This document shows, in pieces, positions 1-9,157 of a stretch of 64,000 bases of DNA. The first letter of the stretch is position 1. Every line of letters starts with the position of its first letter. The notes beneath the pieces are model-generated. The model made no database searches. It saw only the letters and a program-made list of their open reading frames with translations, and was not told the DNA's origin. Source of the DNA: Syntrophotalea carbinolica DSM 2380 (lineage in GTDB: Bacteria > Desulfobacterota > Desulfuromonadia > Desulfuromonadales > Syntrophotaleaceae); NCBI RefSeq assembly GCF_000012885.1, contig NC_007498.2:2604001-2668000 (forward strand). Reading direction: 5' to 3'. The position numbers and the translations under genes are program-made.

Positions 1-872
1 CTTCCGAGGGCTACGCCGCAGGGATTGGCATGCTTGACGATAACGCATGCCGGCCCCTCATTGAATTGCTTGACGCATTCCAGGGCGGCATCGGTATCGG
101 CGATATTGTTGTAAGACAACTCCTTGCCCTGCAACTGGCGGGAGGTGGAGATACTGGCCTCCTGCACATCGCGTTCGACATAAAAGGCTGCCTTCTGGTG
201 GGGATTTTCTCCGTAACGCATATCCTGTACTTTTTTAAACTGCACAGTCAAAGTATCGGAGAAATCGGCCAGTTCGTCCCCCATGCGCTGCCCCAGCCAA
301 TTGGAAATGGCTCCGTCGTAGGCTGCGGTATGCTGGTAGACCTTGACCGCCAGTTTAAAGTTGGTGCCGCGTGAAACCGCCCCGCCGCTGCCCTTCATTT
401 CCGCCAGAACCTGATCGTAATCGACGTGATCGACAACCACCGTGACGTCGCGATTGTTCTTGGCCGCACTGCGCAGCATGGTCGGCCCGCCGATATCGAT
501 ATTTTCGATGGCATCTTCCAGCGTACAGTCAGGTTTGGCGACCGTCGCTTCGAAGGGGTAGAGATTGACCACCACCATGTCGATCGGTTCGATGCCGTGC
601 TCCTTCATCTTGGCCACATGAGCGGGATTTTCACGCATGCCGAGCAGGCCGCCGTGCACCTTGGGGTGCAGCGTTTTGACCCGGCCATCGAGCATCTCGG
701 GGAAACCGGTATATTCCGAGACATCCTTCACAGCCAGACCTTCTTGCCGCAGCAAAGCAGCGGTGCCGCCTGTCGAGAGGATTTCCACTCCGTAACCCGC
801 CAGTTCCCTGGCGAATTCGACGATGCCGGTTTTATCCGAAACACTGATCAGCGCACGCTTGATGACGGCCAT
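1..872 (-). CDS. purH: Bifunctional AICAR formyltransferase / IMP cyclohydrolase, 3' part outside the window
   Basis: PurH catalyses the last two steps of de novo IMP synthesis in the cytosol. The first 290 residues are present; the remaining C-terminal part lies beyond position 1. The N-terminal MGS-like cyclohydrolase domain is clear (start [16 protein letters not shown], then STGGT, and LHPKVHGG around residues 60-70). The formyltransferase domain begins after about residue 200, and its KHANPCG active-site motif is encoded at the very edge of the window. The ATG at 870-872 follows an AGGAAAGG ribosome site at 881-888. Identification is secure; only the truncation by the window limits it. 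Confidence 0.97.
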   Translation of the reverse strand, partial: MAVIKRALISVSDKTGIVEFARELAGYGVEILSTGGTAALLRQEGLAVKDVSEYTGFPEMLDGRVKTLHPKVHGGLLGMRENPAHVAKMKEHGIEPIDMVVVNLYPFEATVAKPDCTLEDAIENIDIGGPTMLRSAAKNNRDVTVVVDHVDYDQVLAEMKGSGGAVSRGTNFKLAVKVYQHTAAYDGAISNWLGQRMGDELADFSDTLTVQFKKVQDMRYGENPHQKAAFYVERDVQEASISTSRQLQGKELSYNNIADTDAALECVKQFNEGPACVIVKHANPCGVALG

Positions 873-952
873 ATTTTTATCCTTTCCTGCTGTAAATACA
901 TTCAGACGTCGTTTCCGACCCAAAGTCCGAAAACGCGTCAACCTTTAGGGTG

Positions 953-985
953 CAAAAACAAAAAAACCGTCATGTTGGCGGTTTT
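953..985 (-). terminator. Intrinsic terminator after the ASKHA gene
   Basis: Ten-base-pair stem (963-972 with 976-985, one G-U pair) and a three-base loop. On the minus strand it is followed by a T-rich run. The stop codon of the ASKHA gene (986-988) abuts the stem. Confidence 0.8.
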
Positions 986-2218
986 CTAGAAATCCATAGC
1001 TTTGATGAAAGCCTTCTCGAAGGCTGGGGTTCCCGACAGGGGCAACGCATGCAGCCTCGCAGCCAGTCGATCCACTCTGGCGGGACCCTCCGCTTCGCAC
1101 AGCAACCGTCCGACTCCCGCCAGCACACCGGCCTCCGCAAAGCGTACCTTATCTACCATGTTTTCCGGGAGCAAGGCAACCCTTTTCAAAACCTGTCGGG
1201 ACAAGGAAAAACCAAAGGCGCCGGTCAACGTTACCGGCCCCACGGAGGCGGCATCCAGACCCGCGCGTTGCAATAAACATTCGATGCCGGCCAACACCGC
1301 GGCCTTGGCCAGTTGGAAATGCCGCACATCCTGCTGGGTCAGCAGCAGATCGGCTGCCGCATCGCGATAAAGACGCAGGGCCCTGCCTTGCGGCGTCTGC
1401 ACAATATATCGGGAGAGATTGGTGGGCACCTCGAGAGGATCGACGATCGTTCCGTGGCGATCGACAAGCCCACCATCAAGAGCTGCCGCCAGCACCGCGG
1501 CCAGCCCGCTACCGCAAAGGCCCTGCGGTGTTCCTCCTCCGATGACAATCAGGTGCAGGGTATCGTCGACGATACGGACATCACTGATAGCGCCAGCCTT
1601 TGCAACCATGCCGCAGGAAATATCCCCGCCTTCAAAAGCCGGGCCGGCAGCCACGGAGGTTACTCGCCATTGCCCTCCTGCATACAAAGCCATTTCACCG
1701 TTGGTACCCGCATCGAGGAAAAAACTGTTTTCCGTCACCTCGTGCTGAGCAAAGAGAAAGGCCACGAGATCGCCGCCGACATAACCGCTGACCAGGGGAA
1801 AAAGATACAGAGGAACAGGTAAGCCCAGATCGACTTCTTCGGAGGACAGATAGACAGCCTCGCGCCGTGAAGGGCGATGGGGAGGAAACAGAATGGATCT
1901 CACCGGCAGACGCCGAAGCAGATAAACCATCCCAGGATTGCCGGCGGCGCCGGCCGCGCCGATATCGGCACAGCGCAACCCTGCCTGGCGCAGCAACGCA
2001 TCGATAATCTCGCGCAACCCGTCGCACAGCAAAGCCTGCAGATGCGTATCTTCGCCTGCCAGAGCAGCCTCCATCCGACGCATGATATCGCCCCCCAAAG
2101 CCACCTGGGGATTGAGCAGGCGCTCTTGTGCCAGAACTCTGCCATCGGCATCGAGCACACGCCCGGCCAGAGTGGTGGTTCCAAGATCCAGAGCCAACAG
2201 GCAGTGGCTGCGGGACAT
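986..2218 (-). CDS. ASKHA-fold ATPase-like protein related to RACo corrinoid activators (DUF4445), without ferredoxin domain
   Basis: The 410-residue protein matches the C-terminal ASKHA region of RACo-type activators (COG3894). These proteins use ATP to reduce the inactive Co(II) corrinoid of methyltransferases. Visible motifs are LDLGTTTLAG near residue 10, DAGTNGEMAL near 170 and GLCGSGLAAVLAA near 235, which form the nucleotide cleft. Family members normally run to about 600 residues and start with a [2Fe-2S] ferredoxin-like domain. Here that domain is absent and the ATG at 2216-2218 has a good AAGGAGGG site, so this is a true short form. It lies 81 bp downstream of alr on the same strand and ends at a terminator. 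The substrate is unknown; a corrinoid protein is an inference from the family. Confidence 0.7.
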   Translation of the reverse strand: MSRSHCLLALDLGTTTLAGRVLDADGRVLAQERLLNPQVALGGDIMRRMEAALAGEDTHLQALLCDGLREIIDALLRQAGLRCADIGAAGAAGNPGMVYLLRRLPVRSILFPPHRPSRREAVYLSSEEVDLGLPVPLYLFPLVSGYVGGDLVAFLFAQHEVTENSFFLDAGTNGEMALYAGGQWRVTSVAAGPAFEGGDISCGMVAKAGAISDVRIVDDTLHLIVIGGGTPQGLCGSGLAAVLAAALDGGLVDRHGTIVDPLEVPTNLSRYIVQTPQGRALRLYRDAAADLLLTQQDVRHFQLAKAAVLAGIECLLQRAGLDAASVGPVTLTGAFGFSLSRQVLKRVALLPENMVDKVRFAEAGVLAGVGRLLCEAEGPARVDRLAARLHALPLSGTPAFEKAFIKAMDF

Positions 2219-2299
2219 CCGCCCTCCTTGGGTTTAGAAAAGCTCAACCGCCGTGCAAAACAGCCGTATGGAACAACCCTCGAACCCCGCCGGCACGAT

Positions 2300-3436
2300 T
2301 CACCGGCGATCGTTGGTCAGGCGCGGCACGCGCTTACTGAACTGGCAGAACACTTCGTAACTGATGGTCCCGATGCGCTCGGCCCATTCATCAGCGGTGA
2401 TGCATTGACCGTTGTCGCAACCAAGCAGGGTAACCTCATCGCCAACGGCCACGTCAGGGATATCCGTCACATCGATCATGGTCCAGTCCATACAGACCGT
2501 CCCGGCGACCCGGGCACGCTGACCGCGCACCAACATTTCGCCGACATTGGAAAGCTGTCGGCTGTAGCCATCGGCATATCCCACCGGAATAACCGCCAGT
2601 ACCGTCGGGCGTTCAGCCACGAAACGATGCCCATAAGAAACCCCTGTGCCTTCCGGCACCTTGCGGATCTGTGCAATACGGGTGCGAAAACTCATCACCG
2701 GCTTCAAATCGAACCGCCCGGCAAAAGCCGGACTGGGCAAAGCACCGTAAAGCAGGATACCGGGGCGCGACAAATTGCATTCGGGCACTTCCCTCGTCAA
2801 CAATGCGGCACTGTTGCTCAAGTGCACATACCGCGGCGCAAAACCGGCCTGCCTGACTCGGTCAAGGCAGCCCCGGAAGATCTCAAGCTGCTTCTGATTA
2901 ACCGTATTTTCCGGCTCATCAGCCATAGCCAGATGGGAGAACAGTCCATCCATGCGCAACCCCGAAAGCGCACCCAGTTCTTCCAGCACCCGGGGCAGAT
3001 CATCCGGCCGGAAACCGACGCGACTCATACCGGTATCGACCTTCATATGATAAGGCAGAACCACACCGGCCGCCCGCGCACAGCTGTCCAGCCGCCGGGC
3101 GACGTCCATATCGAAAAGAGTCGGCACCAGACCGTAGCGCAGCAGATTTTCCTCCTGGCCGGGATAAAGGCCGCCAAGCACCAGGATAGGACAAACGACT
3201 CCCGCCTCGCGCAAGGCAACGCCTTCCTCCACAATGGCCACGCCGAACATCTCCACCCCGACACCCTGCAAGGCCATGGCAACATGCGCCGCGCCATGAC
3301 CGTAGGCATCCGCCTTGACCACGGCCAGGACACCCTGCCCCGGTCCTGCCAGCCGTTGAGCCTGGTAAAAGTTATGTTTTAGCGCCTCAAGATCGATTTC
3401 AACGCGGGTGGGGCGATGCGCCCGGGGATCATTCAT
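2300..3436 (-). CDS. alr: Alanine racemase
   Basis: PLP-dependent racemase making D-alanine for peptidoglycan. The 378-residue length is typical. The PLP lysine is K41 in VVKADAYGHG and the opposing catalytic tyrosine is Y268 in GVSYGHR. The N-terminal TIM barrel and C-terminal beta domain (GTVCMDWTMIDVTD) are both complete. It is the first gene of a probable two-gene transcript with the ASKHA protein; no functional link between them is evident. Confidence 0.97.
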   Translation of the reverse strand: MNDPRAHRPTRVEIDLEALKHNFYQAQRLAGPGQGVLAVVKADAYGHGAAHVAMALQGVGVEMFGVAIVEEGVALREAGVVCPILVLGGLYPGQEENLLRYGLVPTLFDMDVARRLDSCARAAGVVLPYHMKVDTGMSRVGFRPDDLPRVLEELGALSGLRMDGLFSHLAMADEPENTVNQKQLEIFRGCLDRVRQAGFAPRYVHLSNSAALLTREVPECNLSRPGILLYGALPSPAFAGRFDLKPVMSFRTRIAQIRKVPEGTGVSYGHRFVAERPTVLAVIPVGYADGYSRQLSNVGEMLVRGQRARVAGTVCMDWTMIDVTDIPDVAVGDEVTLLGCDNGQCITADEWAERIGTISYEVFCQFSKRVPRLTNDRR

Positions 3437-3865
3437 GACACATTCATTCCTGAATCTATAATTGATCGGTCAGATAATGACCGAGGATACGACAAGAGCT
3501 CACGCTCAAGTGTGGTTTGGCTCCCCACTGTCTGCAGTTACAGCGCGAAGCTCCACGTAAAAAAGACCCTGCTTCCGATCGGCAGCAGGTTCCCAATGCG
3601 TATCAAACAATTAGCACGACACCCCCATGCTGTAAAGGCCAAAACAGCCTGTAAGCCTTGCCGGTAAAAACGCTGAACAGGTCGGGATTATCGCTGAGGT
3701 GATTCCGCAGGCCGGTCGCTTGACAGGCAAAACCGCATTCGCTAGAGTGGCCGCGGGTTGCACAAGCCCCGAAGAACCTTCCGCCATAAATTGCTTTGCA
3801 TGATAGACCCGCGCCGTACTATTATGAAACGGGTGAACGTATACACCTGCCCGTTCACAGACATA
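3437..3865. other. Divergent intergenic region between alr and the thi operon
   Basis: About 430 bp without a credible gene. It holds the thi promoter (3720-3748) and presumably the alr promoter. No conserved RNA was recognised in 3440-3700. Confidence 0.5.
3720..3748 (+). promoter_or_regulatory. Sigma-70-type promoter of the thi operon
   Basis: TTGACA at 3720-3725, a 17-bp spacer and TAGAGT at 3743-3748. It lies about 120 bp upstream of the TPP aptamer on the same strand. Confidence 0.6.
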
Positions 3866-3957
3866 ACCGCTAGGGGCGTCATTCTGTACTGAGAGTTTCG
3901 CATAAGCGCAACAACCCTTGGAACCTGACCCGGATCATACCGGCGTAGGGAAGCGGT
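3866..3957 (+). ncRNA. TPP riboswitch (THI element)
   Basis: The conserved core is present: CTGAGA at 3889-3894 and ACCCTTGGAACCTGA followed by CGGATCATACCGGCGTAGGGA. The closing P1 helix pairs ACCGCT near 3866 with AGCGGT at 3952-3957. It precedes thiED and thiC and should reduce their expression when thiamine diphosphate is plentiful. Confidence 0.95.
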
Positions 3958-3977
3958 GTCGCAAGGCAGTCGTGATC

Positions 3978-4012
3978 ATCGTCACGTGCTTTCCGGCCGT
4001 GGCGATTTTTTT
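3978..4012 (+). terminator. Attenuator hairpin between TPP aptamer and thiED
   Basis: The stem pairs 3978-3986 with 3998-4006 (nine pairs, one G-U) and is followed by seven T. A competing stem, CGTGA at 3971-3975 with TCACG at 3982-3986, overlaps its left arm. This layout suggests riboswitch control by transcription termination. Confidence 0.75.
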
Positions 4013-4031
4013 ATTCGAGCCAGGAACTGCT

Positions 4032-5471
4032 ATGAAAAACAGACATTTTCGGGGTCTTTACCTGATTACCGATGATTCGCGGGGCGACCAGCTGCAAGCC
4101 AAACTTGTCGCCGCTCTCAAAGGCGGAACGCGCATTGTACAGTACCGAGGCAAACATCTCCCGGAGGATGTGCGACACCGTGAGGCACGCATGGTCCATA
4201 GCCTGTGCAAACAGGCCGGTGCCCTGTTCATCGTCAACGATGACCCGCATCTGGCCCTTGCCTGTCAGGCCGACGGCGTGCACCTGGGCCAGCAGGACAT
4301 GCACATTGCCGAGGCCCGCGCCCTGCTTGGCCCGGATAAAATCATCGGCACCTCCAACCGCACCGTCGAACAGGCTGTCAACTCGCAAAAGGCCGGTGCT
4401 GACTACGTTGCCGCCGGCAGCGTTTACCCCACCGGCAGCAAACAGGATGCCGTGCATATCGGACTCGATGTCTTGCATGATATCCGTCAGGCCGTGGACA
4501 TCCCTCTGGTGGCCATCGGGGGCATCAACCGGGACAATACCTCGGAGGTCATCCATGCCGGGGCCGATGCCATTGCCCTGATTTCCGCGGTCATGGCCGA
4601 CCCCAGCCCGGCACTGGCTGCGCGGGAAATTTCTCTACAATTCAATCGCCGCGCCCCAGTACCTCACGGCCGAGTGCTGACCGTAGCCGGTTCAGACAGC
4701 GGCGGCGGGGCCGGCATTCAGGCCGACCTCAAAACCATCACGCTGCTGGGCGGCTACGGCATGAGCGTCATCACTGCCCTGACCGCACAAAACACCTGTG
4801 GCGTGCAAAACATCTACCCGGTCCCTGCCAGCTTTGTCGGCGAACAGTTGGCGGCAGTGCTTGGCGATCTCCAACCGGAAGTGGTCAAGACCGGCATGCT
4901 GCTCGATGCGGCCATCGTCCGGCTGGTTGCCCAGGCCCTCAAAGACCACGGTCTGCTGGCAGTAGTCGATCCGGTCATGATCGCCAAGGGCGGCGCCTCG
5001 TTGCTGCGCGACGAAGCCACCAAGGTTTGTCGAGAGCATCTGCTTCCGCACACCTATCTGCTCACCCCCAACCTGCCGGAAGCCGAACAACTGACCGGCC
5101 TGCCCGTCCACACCGAGGCCGATATGGAAAAGGCGGCCCGGCGCCTGCAGCAACTCGGTGCGCGCCACGTGTTACTCAAGGGCGGACACCTCGAGGGCGA
5201 AGCCGTCGATCTGCTACTGGATGGCAATACCCTGCATCGACTGCCGGCGAAACGTATCGACAGTCGCAACACCCACGGCACCGGCTGCACCAGCTCCGCA
5301 GCCATTGCCGCTTTGCTGGCCGGCGGCCACCCCCTGCCCCAGGCGGTAGCCCTGGCCAAGGAATTCATTACCGAAGCGATTCGCACCGCTCCCGACCTTG
5401 GAGCCGGCCACGGACCGGTCAATCACTTCGCCGCGGCCAAATACCTGATGAACACAATCGAAGGACTGTAA
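4032..5471 (+). CDS. thiED: Fused thiamine-phosphate synthase / HMP-phosphate kinase
   Basis: The 479-residue fusion joins two steps of thiamine synthesis. Residues 1-205 are ThiE (LYLITDD, IVNDD, DGVHLGQQD, VAIGGIN), which couples HMP-PP with the thiazole phosphate. Residues 213-479 are ThiD (LTVAGSDSGGGAGIQADLK, DPVM, NTHGTGCTSSAA), which makes HMP-PP. The reading frame is open back to 3918, but that would start inside the riboswitch; the ATG at 4032 has an AGGA site six bases upstream and follows the attenuator. The usual ThiE QLRDK motif reads QYRGK here. thiC follows 68 bp downstream. Confidence 0.95.
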   Translation: MKNRHFRGLYLITDDSRGDQLQAKLVAALKGGTRIVQYRGKHLPEDVRHREARMVHSLCKQAGALFIVNDDPHLALACQADGVHLGQQDMHIAEARALLGPDKIIGTSNRTVEQAVNSQKAGADYVAAGSVYPTGSKQDAVHIGLDVLHDIRQAVDIPLVAIGGINRDNTSEVIHAGADAIALISAVMADPSPALAAREISLQFNRRAPVPHGRVLTVAGSDSGGGAGIQADLKTITLLGGYGMSVITALTAQNTCGVQNIYPVPASFVGEQLAAVLGDLQPEVVKTGMLLDAAIVRLVAQALKDHGLLAVVDPVMIAKGGASLLRDEATKVCREHLLPHTYLLTPNLPEAEQLTGLPVHTEADMEKAARRLQQLGARHVLLKGGHLEGEAVDLLLDGNTLHRLPAKRIDSRNTHGTGCTSSAAIAALLAGGHPLPQAVALAKEFITEAIRTAPDLGAGHGPVNHFAAAKYLMNTIEGL

Positions 5472-5539
5472 AATTACCGCTTTCAACTTACAGCTTCAAA
5501 CTTTACAGCTTACAGCTTTGACGTATGAGAGGTAGATTC

Positions 5540-6832
5540 ATGACCCAGCTCGAAATGGCCCGCCAGGGCATCGTCTCCGACAAAATGAAGCAAGCCGCCG
5601 CCGATGCCGGCATCGATGCCGAGATCCTGCGGCAACGCATTGCCGAAGGCACCGCCATCGTCTGTCACAACAATATGCACGCCAATGGCCGCCCCCTGGC
5701 CGTGGGCAAGGGCTTGCCGACAAGAGTCAATGCCAACATCGGCACAAGCAAGGACGACACCAGCATCGACAACGAACTGGAAAAAGCCCGCGTAGCGGTC
5801 GCTGCCGGAGCCGACGCCATCATGGATCTGTCCACCGGCGGCCCCATCGATGAAATCCGCCGCGCCATCATCGCCGAAACCCAAGCCTGTATCGGCAGCG
5901 TGCCTCTTTACCAGGCTGCCTGCGACACGGTGGTAAAGAAAGGCAAAGCCATTGTTGACATGACCGCCGACGAAATTTTCGACGGCATTAAAAAACATCT
6001 CGACGACGGCGTCGACTTCATCACCGTGCACTGTGGAGTAACCCTCAGCACCGTTGAGCGCATGGACAACGAAGGACGCATCATGGATGTCGTCTCCCGC
6101 GGCGGTTCCTTCACCGTCGCCTGGATGACCCACAACAATGCGGAAAACCCGCTGTATGAGCAATACGATCGCCTGCTGGAGTTAGTCAAGCCCTACGATG
6201 CCACCCTCTCTCTGGGCGACGGGTTCCGTCCCGGCTGCCTGGCCGATGCCACCGATCGCGCCCAGATCCACGAGCTGATCATCCTCGGCGAACTGACCCA
6301 GCGCGCCTGGGACGCCGGCATTCAGGTCATGATCGAAGGACCGGGGCATGTCCCTCTGAACCAGATCGAAGCCAACATCCAGCTGCAGAAAAGTCTCTGC
6401 CACGGAGCCCCTTTTTACGTACTCGGCCCGCTGGTCACGGACATCGCTCCTGGCTATGACCACATCACCTGTGCCATCGGCGGCGCCGTAGCTGCCGGCG
6501 CAGGCGCCGACTTCCTCTGCTATGTCACTCCCAGTGAGCACCTGTGCCTGCCCAATGTCCAGGACGTGCACGATGGGGTCATGGCAACCCGCATCGCCGC
6601 CCACGCCGCCGATATCGTCAAAGGCCTGCCCGGAGCCATGGAAAAGGACATCGCCATGAGCAAGGCGCGCAAAGGCCTCGACTGGGAGACCCAGTACTGC
6701 CTGGCCATCGACCCTGAGCTGGCCCGCAAGCGGCGGGGCGAATCCGGGGTGGACGAGGAACACGGCGCCTGCACCATGTGCGGCGAATTCTGCGCCTACA
6801 AGGTCATGGATGAGCGTAAGCCGAAACAATAA
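5540..6832 (+). CDS. thiC: Phosphomethylpyrimidine synthase, short form
   Basis: Radical-SAM enzyme converting aminoimidazole ribotide to HMP-phosphate, the pyrimidine half of thiamine. The 430-residue protein lacks the long N-terminal extension of gamma-proteobacterial ThiC. The C-terminal cluster motif is CTMCGEFC, a C-X2-C-X3-C spacing; the long form has C-X2-C-X4-C, and I believe the shorter spacing is usual for this subtype. The ATG at 5540 follows GAGAGG; an in-frame ATG at 5525 has no site. BzaF, which makes hydroxybenzimidazole, is a ThiC paralogue of similar size. The TPP riboswitch and thiED neighbour argue for ThiC. Confidence 0.92.
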   Translation: MTQLEMARQGIVSDKMKQAAADAGIDAEILRQRIAEGTAIVCHNNMHANGRPLAVGKGLPTRVNANIGTSKDDTSIDNELEKARVAVAAGADAIMDLSTGGPIDEIRRAIIAETQACIGSVPLYQAACDTVVKKGKAIVDMTADEIFDGIKKHLDDGVDFITVHCGVTLSTVERMDNEGRIMDVVSRGGSFTVAWMTHNNAENPLYEQYDRLLELVKPYDATLSLGDGFRPGCLADATDRAQIHELIILGELTQRAWDAGIQVMIEGPGHVPLNQIEANIQLQKSLCHGAPFYVLGPLVTDIAPGYDHITCAIGGAVAAGAGADFLCYVTPSEHLCLPNVQDVHDGVMATRIAAHAADIVKGLPGAMEKDIAMSKARKGLDWETQYCLAIDPELARKRRGESGVDEEHGACTMCGEFCAYKVMDERKPKQ

Positions 6833-6895
6833 GACAACATGTCGGCATCCCCACCAGCCCCATCGAGGGACGCCGATCTATCGATAATGCGATGC

Positions 6896-6932
6896 AAAAA
6901 AGAGCCCCCAAGCCGATATGGCCTGGGGGCTC
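6896..6932 (-). terminator. Intrinsic terminator of the DisA_N-fold gene
   Basis: Thirteen-base arms 6902-6914 and 6920-6932 with one mismatch and a five-base loop. On the minus strand they are followed by six T (6896-6901). It sits between two convergent genes and may also stop thiC transcripts weakly. Confidence 0.85.
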
Positions 6933-6962
6933 TTGCAGTATATAGGCGTATCCTTATGCGAA

Positions 6963-8249
6963 TCACCCGAAGCGATAAACACTGCGTCCATCCCGATAAA
7001 GCTCGACCGGTCCATCCTCGGAGACCTTGACCACCGGGCCCAGATAAGAAGCAGCGGTGGCGGCGGTGGTACGCCCACCACCGGTGACCAGATCGCTGAC
7101 TCGGGAGGTATCGATAATCACACCGGTATCGAGCAGCTCGCCCTTGCGGTTGATGACCGTCATACCGTCCGAGGAAAGGATTCGGCTAAGCTCACCGGAA
7201 CGCTTCAGTGTACCGATTTTTGTGCCGCGTACATGCCGGATCAAAGCGCGGCTGAGCGGATCCCGACCGCCTACGGAGCCCTTGCGCAGCGACTCAAAAC
7301 TGGTCTGGTCTTCAGCAACTAGAACCACCGTACCGTGGCGAGCTTTGGAGAGGGCGTAAATCGACCATACCAGATAGTCGATGGAACGTTTTTCCAGCTT
7401 GCCGGCTAGAAACTCATGCATGATATCCGGATCATAAATACCCCAGTAGCCTTTGCGCCAAAGAAGCAATTTGTCGCTGTCCAGAACGACTTCGACCTCC
7501 GAAGCCTTGTTGACGTAAACAGCAAAAGCGCCTGCGCCGGCCCGGGACAGAAGCGAGACGGTTTCCCGGTTCGACAGCTGCTCAATGTTATCGCTCGGGC
7601 CGGGGGCACTGGTTCGGATCGTCCCCTTGACGTTCATGCGAATATCGCAGATGAACAACGCTCGATAGCCATCAACAAAACGATACGAGAGAGGATTGCG
7701 AAAAAAATCGCCGGAGATACGTCGACGGTCACTGCCGAGATCGAGCCAGTCGTAGCGGGTTTTCTCGAGGGATTCAAGAAAATCGTCAAGCTGGGTCCGG
7801 TAGACGAGAAAACCGGTGGTGGCCGGCGACCTCTCATAACGTTGATAGGAAAGATTTTTGAGCAGCTGGATCAAACTCTGAGTCGGCCAGAAGACCCCTT
7901 TGCGATCACCGCGAATATAACGGGCCACGGCGATATCGGTAAGCGAGGTCAGCAAAGCGGTTCGAAAATGGGCATCGTAACCTTTGGCCGAAAATCCGGC
8001 AAACAAGCCTTCAAATGCCGTAAGCAATTCGATGATAAAGGCCTTCTCCGTGGAGGTAAAAGCCAGTTCCTTACGACGCGCACGAAAAAAATAAGCAACC
8101 TCGTCGATCTCCAGTCGGGAAACGATCTCTCGTTGACCTTCCGAGGACGGTGTCGATTCGCCTTCTTCGAGCTCGGCAAGCATGACTTTGGCACCGCCGA
8201 GAAAGGAACTCAAACTGTTTTCAATGGCACTGAAAGCTGATTTTGGCAT
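6963..8249 (-). CDS. DisA_N (diadenylate cyclase-fold) domain protein with N-terminal sensor-like region
   Basis: The 428-residue cytosolic protein has a C-terminal segment (about 310-428) with the layout of DisA_N diadenylate cyclase domains: a strand GTVVLVAED, then SSDGMTVINRKGEL where active enzymes have DGA, then GGGRTTAATAAS where they have (T)RHR, and a final VVKVSEDGPVELYRDG like the VSEETG..L..G end of the fold. The N-terminal 300 residues match nothing I can name confidently, though sensor regions on DAC domains are known. Altered catalytic motifs mean that c-di-AMP synthesis cannot be assumed; nucleotide binding is equally possible. The gene appears monocistronic. Confidence 0.6.
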   Translation of the reverse strand: MPKSAFSAIENSLSSFLGGAKVMLAELEEGESTPSSEGQREIVSRLEIDEVAYFFRARRKELAFTSTEKAFIIELLTAFEGLFAGFSAKGYDAHFRTALLTSLTDIAVARYIRGDRKGVFWPTQSLIQLLKNLSYQRYERSPATTGFLVYRTQLDDFLESLEKTRYDWLDLGSDRRRISGDFFRNPLSYRFVDGYRALFICDIRMNVKGTIRTSAPGPSDNIEQLSNRETVSLLSRAGAGAFAVYVNKASEVEVVLDSDKLLLWRKGYWGIYDPDIMHEFLAGKLEKRSIDYLVWSIYALSKARHGTVVLVAEDQTSFESLRKGSVGGRDPLSRALIRHVRGTKIGTLKRSGELSRILSSDGMTVINRKGELLDTGVIIDTSRVSDLVTGGGRTTAATAASYLGPVVKVSEDGPVELYRDGRSVYRFG

Positions 8250-8420
8250 ATCACACAGCCTGCCCTATCGTCTGCCGGGGTTCAAGAGAAAAGTGAAGCA
8301 AAATTCAAATGCTTGAACATTCATAACATACCGCAACCATTGATCACACCCGTGATCACCCATAGAGGTATTTCGGCGAGATCTCTGCCCCTACTTCCAT
8401 ATACCTGAATTCGAAGAACG

Positions 8421-8460
8421 AAAAAAACGGGCACCGGCGTTTGCCGGTGCCCGTTTTTTT
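8421..8460. terminator. Bidirectional intrinsic terminator
   Basis: Perfect 11-bp GC-rich stem (8428-8438 with 8443-8453) and GTTT loop, with seven A on the left and seven T on the right. It lies 21 bp past the stop of the 133-residue gene at 8482. Confidence 0.9.
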
Positions 8461-8481
8461 CGTAAGTCGCTCCCGGCACCC

Positions 8482-8883
8482 TTAACCGAGATAACGCGCA
8501 ACCAACTTGCCATCCTGAGTACAGCGGGCGCCATCGGACCTCTCCAGGACCACACATTTTGTGGGAGATTTGACCATCAACCCAGCCACTTTATAGGTGA
8601 ACTTTCCGCGTTTGAATTCCTTGCCGAGCCATGAGGGGTGCATGCCGAACCCTTCCGCATAGCATCGAAAATCCCGCTCCTCTTTCAGCGTAGCGACCGA
8701 CTCAGGTCGTTCCGGCAGCGTGAAGCATGCCTTGATGGAAACACTGTCTGCCCCACTGGAGCAAACATCCTTGACAAAATCGAGATTCAGTCCGTACTTC
8801 TCGGCGACCGGCGTGATTAACCCGATTACCTCCTGTCTTAACTGTTCGCAATCAGCTGCGGTCAACGGTTCAAAACGCTCCAT
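8482..8883 (-). CDS. Conserved-looking small protein of unknown function, 133 aa
   Basis: I do not recognise this family. The gene is convincing: a CAGGAGG site lies just before the ATG at 8881-8883 and a strong terminator follows. The protein is soluble, with five cysteines and no signal peptide or membrane segment. The C-terminal half (FKRGKFTYKVAGLMVKSPTK) resembles small phage-encoded proteins in style only. It is divergent from the GntR-trpBA operon, and no functional link is evident. Confidence 0.7.
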   Translation of the reverse strand: MERFEPLTAADCEQLRQEVIGLITPVAEKYGLNLDFVKDVCSSGADSVSIKACFTLPERPESVATLKEERDFRCYAEGFGMHPSWLGKEFKRGKFTYKVAGLMVKSPTKCVVLERSDGARCTQDGKLVARYLG

Positions 8884-9157
8884 GGAAACCTCCTGAAAAA
8901 AGTTGACTCCGTAGAGACGGCACTGTCTTCAGATACGCAGGAGATCCCCCTTGACCGCCACGCCCTCAAAACCGATGAAATACCACTCCATTGGGGTTTG
9001 GTACTGCTGGATCGAACAACGGATTTTACTCAAGAGTAAACCGTATACAAGAAAAGTCAAACCGCATAATTCGTTCCGGCTGTGCGCACCACTTTTCCAC
9101 CAGGGTTTATGGAGAAAACCATTTAATCCGAACGGAAAACCACCGATCGCCGCAAAA
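8884..9157. other. Intergenic DNA upstream of the GntR-trpBA operon
   Basis: Somewhat AT-richer stretch between divergent genes. A small open frame at 8951-9190 has no ribosome site and no recognisable sequence. Nothing else is seen before the operator region. Confidence 0.5.

Noticed and set aside
1877-3382. 501-codon open frame antisense to alr and the ASKHA gene
   Set aside because: Crosses two real genes on the opposite strand and has no ribosome site or recognisable sequence.
3918-4031. Upstream extension of thiED
   Set aside because: It would start inside the conserved TPP aptamer; the ATG at 4032 has a ribosome site and begins the ThiE fold correctly.
5540-6832. ThiC as BzaF (hydroxybenzimidazole synthase)
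   Set aside because: Size and cluster motif would allow it, but the TPP riboswitch and thiED in the same operon point to thiamine synthesis.
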